From Paludibacteraceae bacterium (GTDB lineage Bacteria; Bacteroidota; Bacteroidia; Bacteroidales; Paludibacteraceae): DNA of 64,000 bases. The stretch is from contig JAFYSK010000036.1 of NCBI GenBank assembly GCA_017559385.1, positions 18,364-82,363 on the forward strand. Direction: 5' to 3'. A program made the translations under genes and the position numbers. Positions 27,940 to 35,727 of the stretch are shown here, in pieces. The first letter of the stretch is position 1, and each line of letters opens with the position of its first letter. The notes under the pieces were generated by a model. The model made no database searches, had not been told where the DNA came from, and saw only the letters and a program-made list of their open reading frames with translations.

Positions 27940-27970
27940 CAAAGGTACTGCTTTTTTAGCAATGAAACAA
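27940..27970 (-). promoter_or_regulatory. Promoter with no gene downstream
   Basis: Reverse strand TTG (27968-27970), 20 bp, TACCTTTG (27940-27947). It points into the 59-bp array, 83 bp beyond the metallophosphoesterase stop. Confidence 0.8.
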
Positions 27971-28052
27971 TAGCAAATTGTATGTTCTATAACACTTTTT
28001 CGACACTTTTAGCCCAAACATGTTGTAAAACATATGTTTCTCGGCCAAAAAA

Positions 28053-28547
28053 CTATCTTTTTTCCAGTTCTATCACTTCCAAATCCTTGATCTTATCACC
28101 ATCTATTACAAAGCGCAACAATGTCTGCACCACTTGCCAACCTTGCTTGCCTGCCGCCCCTGGATTCATGGTCAACATCTGCCAGGTGCTATCATATTGT
28201 ACTTTCAAAATATGGCTATGTCCACATACAAACAACAACGGAGTCTCCTTCTTAAACATAGGCAACAACCAGGGATTATACTTACCTGGATAACCGCCTA
28301 TATGTGTCATCAACACATCCACTTCCTCCACACGAAACCTATAAAACTCACTCAACGAATACCTCACATCACCACTATCCATATTGCCATACACTGCTCG
28401 CGTAGGCTTATACTCACGCAGTTGCTGTAGCACTTCCATACTACCTATATCACCTGCATGCCATATCTCATCTACATCAGCAAAATGCTCCAGCACACGC
28501 TTATCCAGGTAACCATGAGTATCACTCAACAAACCTATCCTTGTCAT
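28053..28547 (-). CDS. YfcE/MJ0936-type metallophosphoesterase
   Basis: A 164-residue cytoplasmic phosphodiesterase of the calcineurin-like superfamily. Metal ligands are in place: LLSDTHG (5-11), HAGDIG, YGNMD, the THIGG histidine and CGHSH. The acceptor is unknown; characterised relatives cleave phosphodiesters in vitro. Its ATG overlaps the stop of the GldF-like permease by four bases, so both are translated from one message. That pairing has no obvious functional logic. Confidence 0.87.
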   Translation of the reverse strand: MTRIGLLSDTHGYLDKRVLEHFADVDEIWHAGDIGSMEVLQQLREYKPTRAVYGNMDSGDVRYSLSEFYRFRVEEVDVLMTHIGGYPGKYNPWLLPMFKKETPLLFVCGHSHILKVQYDSTWQMLTMNPGAAGKQGWQVVQTLLRFVIDGDKIKDLEVIELEKR

Positions 28548-29209
28548 CTCTTGCCTATCCTACCTGCTATCAATATACTTACTACTATTGCTGCCACTGC
28601 CACACTCACAAAGAACACCACATCTCTTAAATCTACCACGCCACGAGATATACTACGATAGTGATCTTGCAGGACTACCCAATACAGAACAAAGTTACTT
28701 ACTGCACCCAAGATAAAGGCCACCAACTGACTAGCTGTCATGGTACTACACAACATACCTATACCTGTAAACGATGCACTTAAAAACACCAATCCCATCA
28801 TCGAACCAGCAAACTGACCACCATCTATATTACCCATTGGCTCTGCCATATAAAACACAATAAAATAGTGCACTACACAGGGAAACAAGGCCAACACTGT
28901 CAGCACAAAAGCTGCCAAATACTTATAAACCACTATCTTCCACAACGCAATGGGCTGAGCTCTCAACAGCAACCATGTTCCACTCTGCTTCTCTTCTGCA
29001 AACAATCGCATAGTCAAGGCTGGACACACAAGCATCAGCAACCATGGAGCTATCTGAAACAAACCATCCACCTGGGCATACCCCGACTCTATCACATTCC
29101 ATTGTCCTGGTATGACCCATAAGAATAAACTAACTGCCAAGAGAAACAAACCAATCACTATATATGCAATCGGTGTAGAGAAATAATATGATAATTCTTT
29201 TTTGAACAT
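28544..29209 (-). CDS. ABC-2 permease, GldF-like
   Basis: A 221-residue inner-membrane protein with six hydrophobic segments. The start MFKKELSYYFSTPIAYIVIG and the AEEKQSGTWLLLRAQPI loop are those of GldF, the permease tied to gliding and exopolysaccharide functions in Bacteroidota. The usual ATPase (GldA) and GldG partners are not in the window, so this looks like an orphan permease needing a partner from elsewhere. It has its own promoter and overlaps the metallophosphoesterase. Confidence 0.82.
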   Translation of the reverse strand: MFKKELSYYFSTPIAYIVIGLFLLAVSLFLWVIPGQWNVIESGYAQVDGLFQIAPWLLMLVCPALTMRLFAEEKQSGTWLLLRAQPIALWKIVVYKYLAAFVLTVLALFPCVVHYFIVFYMAEPMGNIDGGQFAGSMMGLVFLSASFTGIGMLCSTMTASQLVAFILGAVSNFVLYWVVLQDHYRSISRGVVDLRDVVFFVSVAVAAIVVSILIAGRIGKR

Positions 29210-29607
29210 TTGCTAGTGCTGTTTAGTATGATCTTTCTAATTTTTCTGCAAAAGTAGTAGTTTATTTTGAATTGTGCAAATCTTTTATTAATTTTTCAAC
29301 ATATACTTGCATTTGTATACCCTTAGTATACCTTTGGTATAGGAAAAGCGACTCGCAGGTTCGGGACCACTATAGGAGATCTGTGGGCTTTCGGTGGCTT
29401 TTTATAACTATGTCTCTATAATAATGTTGCAAAAATCTTCGGCCTTGAAGGTATTTTGTGCCGAAGATTGGAGATTTTGGAATGGAAAGTAGTATATGAA
29501 GCATGCGGAAGTAGCTGTATTATAACCACTTCCGCATGGGTGTGTTTTTTTTCGAAAAAGTTTTCGTGTGCCGAAGATTGTGCCGAAGATTTCAAATATC
29601 AGCGAAA
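29210..29607. repeat. Repeat-rich 398-bp gap between gldF-like and tatC
   Basis: Besides the promoter it holds an 11-bp array (29315-29347: GTATACCCTTA, GTATACCTTTG, GTATAGGAAAA). The 10-mer GCCGAAGATT occurs three times (29460, 29570, 29582) and once inverted (29434-29443), giving a 10-bp hairpin at 29434-29469. A perfect 11-bp stem CATGCGGAAGT/ACTTCCGCATG (29502-29538) is followed on the forward strand by eight T's. No gene is seen. Confidence 0.75.
29249..29279 (-). promoter_or_regulatory. Promoter for the GldF-metallophosphoesterase pair
   Basis: Reverse strand TTG (29277-29279, TTTGCACAATT), 20 bp, TACTTTTG (29249-29256). An 11-bp array lies just upstream at 29315. Confidence 0.82.
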
Positions 29608-30399
29608 TTATTCTTTTACTTTCGTATGCGCCACGATATGAATACTCAGTTCGTAGAGCAGATATAGCGGTACTGTCACCAACAGCAAAGTGAATATATC
29701 AGCAGTTGGTGTAATAATAGCAGACAAAATGGCTAATACGACAATTGCATGTTTGCGGTATTGTATCAATAGAGGTTTATCTATTATTCCCAATTTTGCT
29801 AAAAAATAAGCAATAATCGGTATCTCAAATAATATGCCCAGCAATAAAGACAATACCAATAGCGTTGATATATATGACTTTAACGCAATTTGATTGACTA
29901 CAATTTCCTGTACTTGATAGGTGCTCAAAAAACGAAATGCGAAAGGAAATATCACAAAATAGTTAAGCAAAACACCTAACGCAAACAATATCACGCCAAA
30001 GAATATCAGCATGATTGAGTAGCGTTTCTCTTGGGTGTAGAGCGCAGGTGCAATAAATCCATATAGTTGAATAATCAAATACGGGAATGCAACCAAAATA
30101 CCCATAACCACTGCCACTTGCAAATGTGTAGTAAATTGCGAGGCGAGTTCGGTATTGATGAAGTTTACATAAAAATCACTTGGACATAGTGAGGGGATAG
30201 ATAATCGATCTGCCAACCAGCACAACCCGCGATAGAGAATAAAATCGGATTGCGAGGGTGCAAATAATACGCTAAAAAGTGCGTCCTTAAAGCAGAACGC
30301 AGCAATAGCACATATCAGCCATACTACCAAGCAACGGAAAACAACCTTTCGGAACACTTCGACATGTTCCCAAAAGGTCATCTTCTCCTCGTTATTCAT
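29608..30399 (-). CDS. tatC: TatC, twin-arginine translocase core subunit
   Basis: Polytopic inner-membrane protein that recognises twin-arginine signals and forms the Tat channel with TatA. The N-terminus [12 protein letters not shown] is the TatC cytoplasmic signature; six hydrophobic segments follow, and the [15 protein letters not shown] stretch is typical. A start at 30399 (MNNEEKM, 263 residues) was preferred over one far upstream that would run through tatA; 30381 is also possible. It overlaps tatA by 8 nt and is the last gene of the Cys-repeat operon. Confidence 0.93.
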   Translation of the reverse strand: MNNEEKMTFWEHVEVFRKVVFRCLVVWLICAIAAFCFKDALFSVLFAPSQSDFILYRGLCWLADRLSIPSLCPSDFYVNFINTELASQFTTHLQVAVVMGILVAFPYLIIQLYGFIAPALYTQEKRYSIMLIFFGVILFALGVLLNYFVIFPFAFRFLSTYQVQEIVVNQIALKSYISTLLVLSLLLGILFEIPIIAYFLAKLGIIDKPLLIQYRKHAIVVLAILSAIITPTADIFTLLLVTVPLYLLYELSIHIVAHTKVKE

Positions 30400-30619
30400 C
30401 TCCATCTTTCGTTGGTGATTCTTCGGAGGCTGATTGAGATGGTTGTTCTTCCAAAGGGCGTTTGACTTCCTCTTCCATCTCATTCATACCCTGTTTGAAG
30501 GACTTAACACCTTTGCCCAAACCTTTCATTAGTTCTGGGATTTTCTTACCACCAAAAAGTAATAGCACAATGAGAAGTATTATAATAATCTCAGGTGCTC
30601 CAATCATCAATAGTGTCAT
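30392..30619 (-). CDS. tatA: TatA/E-type twin-arginine translocase subunit
   Basis: 75 residues: one N-terminal membrane helix (about 8-22), a [16 protein letters not shown] hinge and amphipathic helix, and a charged tail, the normal TatA plan. It forms the pore that lets folded proteins cross the inner membrane. No separate tatB is present, which is normal in Bacteroidota. It starts 6 nt after the small Cys-tailed protein gene and overlaps tatC, so it is in the same message as the Cys-repeat modification genes. Confidence 0.94.
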   Translation of the reverse strand: MTLLMIGAPEIIIILLIVLLLFGGKKIPELMKGLGKGVKSFKQGMNEMEEEVKRPLEEQPSQSASEESPTKDGDE

Positions 30620-30625
30620 ATTTTT

Positions 30626-30919
30626 TTATTTATTGCAATTACAAGAATTATTACAAACTAAAAAGATCTCACATGTATCAAAATTAATCTCCCAATTTCC
30701 ACCTTGACATGATTCCCAATTATATTTAGCAGCCATATCATCCCACCACTTTTGGAATTTAGTACTAGTTTTTCCTAAATCCTTTACTAGTTTTTCGTAA
30801 AGTTCTGCATTATCAGCAGTAAGAATTTTTGCTAACTCATTTAACCCATTACGGCGTTCAAATAAAGCTTGAATGGTGTTTTTCTCTTCTAGAGTCACCT
30901 GTCCTACAAGTTTTTTCAT
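30626..30919 (-). CDS. Small Cys-tailed accessory protein of the CXXX-repeat system
   Basis: 97 residues. The first ~65 are helical and charged (start MKKLVGQVTLEEKNTI, then FERRNGLNELAKIL). The last 30 carry five cysteines at 71, 83, 89, 93 and 95, ending CNNSCNCNK. From memory it resembles the small 'CXXX repeat peptide modification system protein' that accompanies these maturases. It could be a carrier, recognition partner or second substrate; none is shown. It sits one base after the second maturase and 6 nt before tatA. Confidence 0.7.
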   Translation of the reverse strand: MKKLVGQVTLEEKNTIQALFERRNGLNELAKILTADNAELYEKLVKDLGKTSTKFQKWWDDMAAKYNWESCQGGNWEINFDTCEIFLVCNNSCNCNK

Positions 30920-30920
30920 A

Positions 30921-31874
30921 TTAATATTCCTCCTTTATATCAAATGGATCTAAGTATGTTATTTCTTTTATTTCATTCTTTATCAAATACCCGACCTCTT
31001 TCAATGCTAACTGCAAATCACGCGCCGCATTGCGCTCTAGATGTGCAAGTACACATTGTTGACGTGACGGTGTATTGTTGTCCCACGTCATTTTCTGATT
31101 GAGCCAAATACAGCGTTTACAATGGTATGCATCACAAATACGACAAAGAGGTGCATGATCAAGTTGCAGAAGTTGTTTGTTAGGTATATCAATACCATTG
31201 TCCAGATCCCCCACACTGCGCGATGCATCTTTAGTCTTGTGATTCATGCGGTTGCTGATACCCATTTGCTCATCATAGTAGAACGCAGGACAGAGATAGA
31301 ACTTGCCATTGGGAGCAATAGTGATGTTGCTTATTCCTGCTCCGCAATTGTGCATTTCAGTGAGTTGCATGCGGTCGGTTAGAATGTTCAACTGCGGACT
31401 CTTAACCTGTTTGTAGAGATTCAGCAATACAGCATTAAGTGTTGCCAACGCGTTCTTGTATTCTTCCATCTGCTCCTCTTGGAAGTTCTCTGTATCAGTC
31501 AAACAAATATTGATACGCTTAGCTTGTTGCAACAATGAGGCTATGTCATTCTGTTTAGTTATAAACTCATTTATTGTCAAACGTAAAACCAGATTATTAG
31601 TATATGCCATTTGTGGTACGCTATCATACACCAATACTTCACGTCCAATTTTGATATGATCAATACTCTCTATCACTTTATGGTATTCAACAGGCAGTTC
31701 GTAATTTGGATATACAAACTGAATCATCAAGTTTTGCTTCATACCAAAAAGAATAGCTTTACGCAATGTATCTAAAGGTATGAGTTTCGGCTCAGTAAGT
31801 GGATTATTGGCATGGCAGTAAGCCACGCTAGTATCATCCAATAGGATAACTAAATATTGCAAGTATGGTTTCAT
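30921..31874 (-). CDS. CXXX-repeat peptide maturase, SPASM-like, without the radical SAM motif
   Basis: 317 residues. The C-terminal third has the cysteine pattern of a SPASM/twitch auxiliary-cluster domain: C177 (NCGAG), C195 (FYLCPAF), C244, C247, C252, C255 and C274. The N-terminal half has only C20 in the first 120 residues and no CxxxCxxC, so it cannot form the usual SAM-cleaving cluster. It resembles what I recall as the 'CXXX repeat peptide maturase' family. It probably works with the true radical SAM enzyme encoded three bases upstream. Confidence 0.72.
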   Translation of the reverse strand: MKPYLQYLVILLDDTSVAYCHANNPLTEPKLIPLDTLRKAILFGMKQNLMIQFVYPNYELPVEYHKVIESIDHIKIGREVLVYDSVPQMAYTNNLVLRLTINEFITKQNDIASLLQQAKRINICLTDTENFQEEQMEEYKNALATLNAVLLNLYKQVKSPQLNILTDRMQLTEMHNCGAGISNITIAPNGKFYLCPAFYYDEQMGISNRMNHKTKDASRSVGDLDNGIDIPNKQLLQLDHAPLCRICDAYHCKRCIWLNQKMTWDNNTPSRQQCVLAHLERNAARDLQLALKEVGYLIKNEIKEITYLDPFDIKEEY

Positions 31875-31877
31875 GGC

Positions 31878-33110
31878 TTAGCAGATTACATCGTTAGACT
31901 GTTTTTTGTTTTGCTCATACTCCTCGCGTTTGCCTTCTAACTCCAATTTGCGATAGAGCTTGTTCCAATAATAATTATTCGCACGGACGCGCGCCTTGTG
32001 CATCTTGCAAATAGCTGTTGCACGCTCATATACGGTGTGCGTTTTGGCTGCATCAAAGTTTTCACCTTGACACCATGCACAACCCTCTGCTACTTCACAA
32101 TCGATACATTCGGGTGATGACTGCGTACAACGATCAAGCGTTAAGAAAGGACGCAATTTATTGTTATCAATGCCATCATTGATATTACCTATAATCCATG
32201 CCTCTTTATCTCGAAGTGAGTACTGTGCAAAACGAGTACAAGGATAGAAATTACCTTTTGCATCAATAGATAGCATCTTACCTGCTCCGCACCAGTTTTG
32301 ATTTTGGTACTTGCAATCCATCGGCTTGCCCATATGTTCAGTAAAGAACGAGCATGAGTAATCTTGATAGTAACCTTTGTCAATGATGATGTCTGCTAGT
32401 TGTACTAACTGCTCCTCAAATAGCATATCGTCTCCCTCTTTCCATACCACCTCAAATACGCAGTTAATATTCACTTGACGAATTCCTAACTCATAAAGAT
32501 GCAATACTGATTCACATATATAAGGTATATCTTCGCTACTGATGGTAACCTTGGTTCCTGCACCTGGAAATTGTTGCAACCAAAGTGGTATATTGCGTAC
32601 TACATCGTCATATGATCCACGCTCTGGTCCATTGCCCTTCCAAATACGATTTAGATCATGTTTGCGACGAGTTCCATCAATTGTGATGCCAATACTCAAG
32701 TGCTGACGATTCTTTTCAATGAACTTTTGTACCTTGTCACTATGGTAATTGATTCCGTTTGTGGAAAAAGAGAAACGATAAGAGTTGAACCAATGATGAT
32801 CTCTACGGAAAAGTTCCTGCTTGATATAATCGCAAATTCTATCGATAAGATCAATTTCCAAGAATGGCTCACCACCTATAAACTCCCAAACGACAGACTC
32901 AAAAGCGAAGTTCTGTTTATTTTCTCTATCAAGGATATAATCGATAGCAGCTTTAGCCACATCAAAGGACATTCGTTCCTTTTCGTTCTTACCTACAAGA
33001 TAGCAATATTTACATGCTAACTGACAATCTTTCGTAACGATAAAGGTAATGGATTTCGCCATACCTTCCTGCCAACCCGAATCGCCTGTTTTTATTTTTA
33101 GTTTGCGCAT
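31878..33110 (-). CDS. Radical SAM/SPASM peptide maturase, CXXX-repeat target type
   Basis: A 410-residue iron-sulfur enzyme. The SAM cluster motif CQLACKYC gives C29, C33 and C36; GGEP (79-82) binds SAM. The C-terminal SPASM domain has C274 (CGAGK), C291 (FYPC), C328, C335, C338, C344, C347 and C368 for two auxiliary clusters. Such enzymes install thioether, carbon-carbon or epimer changes in ribosomal peptides. The obvious substrate is the Cys-repeat protein in the same operon. Its start overlaps the lipoprotein gene by 13 nt. Confidence 0.9.
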   Translation of the reverse strand: MRKLKIKTGDSGWQEGMAKSITFIVTKDCQLACKYCYLVGKNEKERMSFDVAKAAIDYILDRENKQNFAFESVVWEFIGGEPFLEIDLIDRICDYIKQELFRRDHHWFNSYRFSFSTNGINYHSDKVQKFIEKNRQHLSIGITIDGTRRKHDLNRIWKGNGPERGSYDDVVRNIPLWLQQFPGAGTKVTISSEDIPYICESVLHLYELGIRQVNINCVFEVVWKEGDDMLFEEQLVQLADIIIDKGYYQDYSCSFFTEHMGKPMDCKYQNQNWCGAGKMLSIDAKGNFYPCTRFAQYSLRDKEAWIIGNINDGIDNNKLRPFLTLDRCTQSSPECIDCEVAEGCAWCQGENFDAAKTHTVYERATAICKMHKARVRANNYYWNKLYRKLELEGKREEYEQNKKQSNDVIC

Positions 33111-34177
33111 TTTGTTGCTTTCAATGATTTCATTATAAGAGATTTATGGAGTATACCCTCAATATTAGTATTGATAATATCGGCATGGTTTATCTTGTAC
33201 GGAGCTTTCTCTGGCATCGAAGTTGTGTTGGATGTTTTGGTCATTTCTACTTCTATAAATACTTCAAAACGATTGTAATTTGTTGGGTTCTCAGCTTCGC
33301 TGTATCTAAACACCATACCATTGGCGTATTTGCCAGTCTCTGGGTCTGGAGTATCAGATGCACCTAAACATAACTTGCCATTACTATTAAATGTGAGCCA
33401 AGCCTCTGCACATCCTTCGTATCCATTTCCCGAATACAGATAAGTGAACGTATCTTCATTTTTATTAGCATATACAGGATAGAATCTTGCAATGTATGAA
33501 ATGTCTTCGCCCGTAAATGTGAATGTTCGGTTGGTAAATTGCCATCCACTGAACAGACGAATACATTGCTTCTCGGCATCAAATTGACCCAAAGCTGTAA
33601 AGAAAGTATAACCTTCCCCTAGCAATATTCCTTCCACATATACCGCATTAGACCAATAATCCGTATTGTACGTTTTAATTTTCACTCCAGACCATGTTTC
33701 ATACGTTGCAGCATCCCAATTATAAGCTTTTAGAGAATATGTACCTAGAAAATCATTTATAGTGTACTTTTTGCCACCATCATCAGGATCATCATTTGGT
33801 TTTCCTGTCGTAGTCATCTTAAAGTACTTGATATCGCCGTAACTAGTACCTATATCATTAGTTGCATAAGCTCTATAAGTGTATGTGCCTGGTTCGACAC
33901 GTTCCAATATAGCAGAGAAAGAACCTTTTCCACTACCTGCACTAACTACATTATTTGATATAGTTGGCACGACTCCAGATGAAGAAGTTACATAGCATAT
34001 TCCTCTTTCTGTTACAACATCTCCCCCATCTGACTCAACATATCCGTTCAATTGTACAGTTTTTGCCGTTGCATATACAATAGCATCACCTGTTACTACA
34101 GTTGGGAATGTAGCCTTTTGCTCACACGAAATAAATGTCAAAGCAATTGTTGCTAAATACAAAAGTTTATTTTTCAT
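33098..34177 (-). CDS. Lipoprotein with an FN3-like domain, in the CXXX operon
   Basis: 359 residues. A lipoprotein signal (FISCEQ, Cys18) puts it in the periplasm or on the surface. Residues about 30-125 form a fibronectin-III-like unit of a Bacteroidota type, with VTERGICYVTSSSG and TYTYRAYATNDIGTSYGD. After a DDP-DDGG spacer, the second half is beta-rich without a family I know. It lies between the Cys-repeat protein and its maturase, so it may be a surface partner of the exported product. The 3' end overlaps the maturase start by 13 nt. Confidence 0.75.
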   Translation of the reverse strand: MKNKLLYLATIALTFISCEQKATFPTVVTGDAIVYATAKTVQLNGYVESDGGDVVTERGICYVTSSSGVVPTISNNVVSAGSGKGSFSAILERVEPGTYTYRAYATNDIGTSYGDIKYFKMTTTGKPNDDPDDGGKKYTINDFLGTYSLKAYNWDAATYETWSGVKIKTYNTDYWSNAVYVEGILLGEGYTFFTALGQFDAEKQCIRLFSGWQFTNRTFTFTGEDISYIARFYPVYANKNEDTFTYLYSGNGYEGCAEAWLTFNSNGKLCLGASDTPDPETGKYANGMVFRYSEAENPTNYNRFEVFIEVEMTKTSNTTSMPEKAPYKINHADIINTNIEGILHKSLIMKSLKATKCAN

Positions 34178-34200
34178 AGTATTACAAATTGATTCAATTA

Positions 34201-34905
34201 TTAACTAGTTGTTCCTTTGCATGTCATATCACATGTTCCCGAGCAATTACCTGCACATGCTGTACCGCAGGCTCTAGAGCATGTACCTGAGCAAATTGTA
34301 CAAGAGTACGGTCCGTATCCCATCGCTTGACAAGTAGTTTGGCATAACCCACCACAAGACCTATCACATGTAGTATCGCAATAGCCTGAGCAAGAGTTTT
34401 CACATCCGTAGCCACAATATTGCATACATTGTTTTGAGCACTCTACACATTGTCCAGCTGCAGTTCCAGAGCACGTGCCCGAACAATTAGAACCACAACT
34501 ACCCGTGCAAGAGCCTGAGCAGCCAGATGAACATCCTCCTGTACAAGTGGATTTACATGTACCAGAACAACCATTTCCACAGCCACCTGTACACGACGAA
34601 CTACAACTATTAGAACAGCTATCACCACAACCATCCGCACAATTCATCGTACAGTCTGATGCACATGTCGCCGAACAACTATTCTTACAAGTTTGTCCTA
34701 TAGCTGAACCTTCACAACTTGACGTACATGCGCCAGAACAACTACCTTCACAAGTAATTTCACAACTATTCTTACAATCCACGCGATGTATATCGCAAGA
34801 ATTGAGAAGAACAGATCCTACAAATGACATTCCTAAAATAGGCAACGCAGATTGCGCCGCTTTTTTAAAGAAAGTGCGTCTAGAATACAATTCATCGTCT
34901 TTCAT
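34201..34905 (-). CDS. CXXX-repeat protein: Tat-exported Cys-rich lipoprotein, probable maturase substrate
   Basis: 234 residues. The N-terminus has a twin-arginine motif SRRTFFKK (8-15), a hydrophobic stretch, and a lipobox LLNSC with Cys37, so it is read as a Tat-exported lipoprotein. Beyond it are 44 cysteines, nearly all in C-x-x-x-C register, the spacers rich in Gly, Ser, Thr, Asn and Asp. The register breaks at a few points (near SAIGQT, TAAGQ and AMGYGPY). The ATG at 34903-34905 was chosen because 15 further upstream codons would bury the Tat signal. It heads the operon. Confidence 0.9.
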   Translation of the reverse strand: MKDDELYSRRTFFKKAAQSALPILGMSFVGSVLLNSCDIHRVDCKNSCEITCEGSCSGACTSSCEGSAIGQTCKNSCSATCASDCTMNCADGCGDSCSNSCSSSCTGGCGNGCSGTCKSTCTGGCSSGCSGSCTGSCGSNCSGTCSGTAAGQCVECSKQCMQYCGYGCENSCSGYCDTTCDRSCGGLCQTTCQAMGYGPYSCTICSGTCSRACGTACAGNCSGTCDMTCKGTTS

Positions 34906-34954
34906 AACGCAAAAAAGATTGTTGGGAAGTAGGCTCCATAGTATTCCCATGGTT

Positions 34955-35228
34955 AAAAAGAAAGCGTGGAACCTTATGTCAACTTATTCTCTCTAACGAA
35001 GTTCCGGAAAGACTCTAATCCAAGAATAAGTAATAACGTCCACGCTGATATGTATAGACATTGCATGAACGCAAACCAATACATACCATCAGGACGCTTA
35101 CTGCATCTTGTTTCGGGGATTGAAATTTTCCGGATTTCGTTAGACCAAAACAAGCGTCAATAAACGCCTTTTTAATATGTCCGCGACCTCAGCTAGTGGT
35201 GTATAAACATCCTCCAGCGCAGGTTCAC
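34955..35228 (-). ncRNA. Predicted structured RNA, 6S-like rod, upstream of the CXXX operon
   Basis: It starts at a perfect promoter (35233-35263). The first nine bases (35221-35229) pair with 34965-34974, and a T-rich run (34955-34963) follows, closing the molecule like a terminator. Inside, 34993-35143 folds as one rod: CTAACGAA/TTCGTTAG, TCCGGAAA/TTTCCGGA, AATCC/GGATT, CGTCC/GGACG and TATGTAT/ATACATA, with a bubble at 35022-35029 opposite 35102-35116. A rod with a central bubble is the 6S RNA plan, but the ~274 nt length is above usual, so the family is unproven. Confidence 0.6.
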
Positions 35229-35232
35229 GTTG

Positions 35233-35263
35233 CAAAGATACAACAAATTTTGCGGATATGCAA
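35233..35263 (-). promoter_or_regulatory. Promoter for the structured RNA and probably the CXXX operon
   Basis: Reverse strand TTG (35261-35263, TTTGCATATCC), 20 bp, TATCTTTG (35233-35240). No comparable promoter is seen between it and the Cys-repeat ATG at 34905. Confidence 0.82.
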
Positions 35264-35294
35264 AAAAAAATCGCATTTTGGTGCGATTTTTTTT
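35263..35294. terminator. Terminator hairpin abutting the RNA promoter
   Basis: Eight A's and TCGCA (35263-35275) pair with TGCGA and eight T's (35282-35294) around a TTTTGG loop. It can insulate the promoter from transcription arriving from the right. Confidence 0.8.
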
Positions 35295-35365
35295 GTGTAG
35301 AGCTTATAATGTAAGGTGTAAAGGTGGATATGGTGTCGCAGTTTAGAAGCTCAATATTTTGGTCA

Positions 35366-35620
35366 AATCTTAAGAAACAGCACTTTTTGGTAATTGGGAG
35401 TTGAGTCGGAGTTCTCTCGGTCGTCTCTCGGAGTTCTCTCGGTAGAATTGGACAAGGTATAAGAGAGGTAAAAGAGATGGCAATCTTAATAAATGTACTT
35501 TTTTACGTTTGGGAGTTCTTAGGTCGTTCCTTGGTTCTTCCTTGGTTTCTCCTTGGTCTTTATCACGGAATATATAGAGAGGATACAACGGAATAGAATC
35601 TTAAGAAAAGTACTATTTTA
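35366..35620. repeat. Nested repeat: ~115-bp units each containing an 11-bp array
   Basis: A box AATCTTAAGAAA...TACTTTTT recurs at 35366, 35482 and 35597 (116 and 115 bp apart). After the first box are 11-bp units at 35409-35441 (GAGTTCTCTCG, GTCGTCTCTCG, GAGTTCTCTCG). After the second are units at 35523-35566 (GTCGTTCCTTG, GTTCTTCCTTG, GTTTCTCCTTG, GTCTTTATCAC). Together with the RNA this accounts for most of the 822-bp gap at 34906-35727. Confidence 0.8.
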
Positions 35621-35649
35621 GTTATAAACTATGTGTGATAAATGATAAA

Positions 35650-35684
35650 CAAAACCGCCATTCATGCTATATGCACAAATGGCG
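35650..35684 (-). terminator. Terminator after the nucleoside permease
   Basis: On the reverse strand CGCCATT pairs with AATGGCG (35656-35662 and 35678-35684), followed by GTTTTGTTT. Confidence 0.65.
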
Positions 35685-35727
35685 ATTGATGAGTACAAGT
35701 GTACTAAGATCTTTTGACAGCAGTCGG

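Noticed and set aside
34475-34996. Long open frame (173 codons) opposite the Cys-repeat gene, rich in Pro, Glu and Gln
   Set aside because: It is the antisense of a Cys/Gly/Ser repeat, which lacks stops by composition. The reverse frame has the Tat signal, operon position and maturases.
34953-35230. The structured region as tmRNA or RNase P RNA
   Set aside because: No tRNA-like ends, tag reading frame or CCA region for tmRNA, and no conserved GAGGAAAGUCC/ACAGAA cores for RNase P. The rod fits 6S better, but remains unproven.
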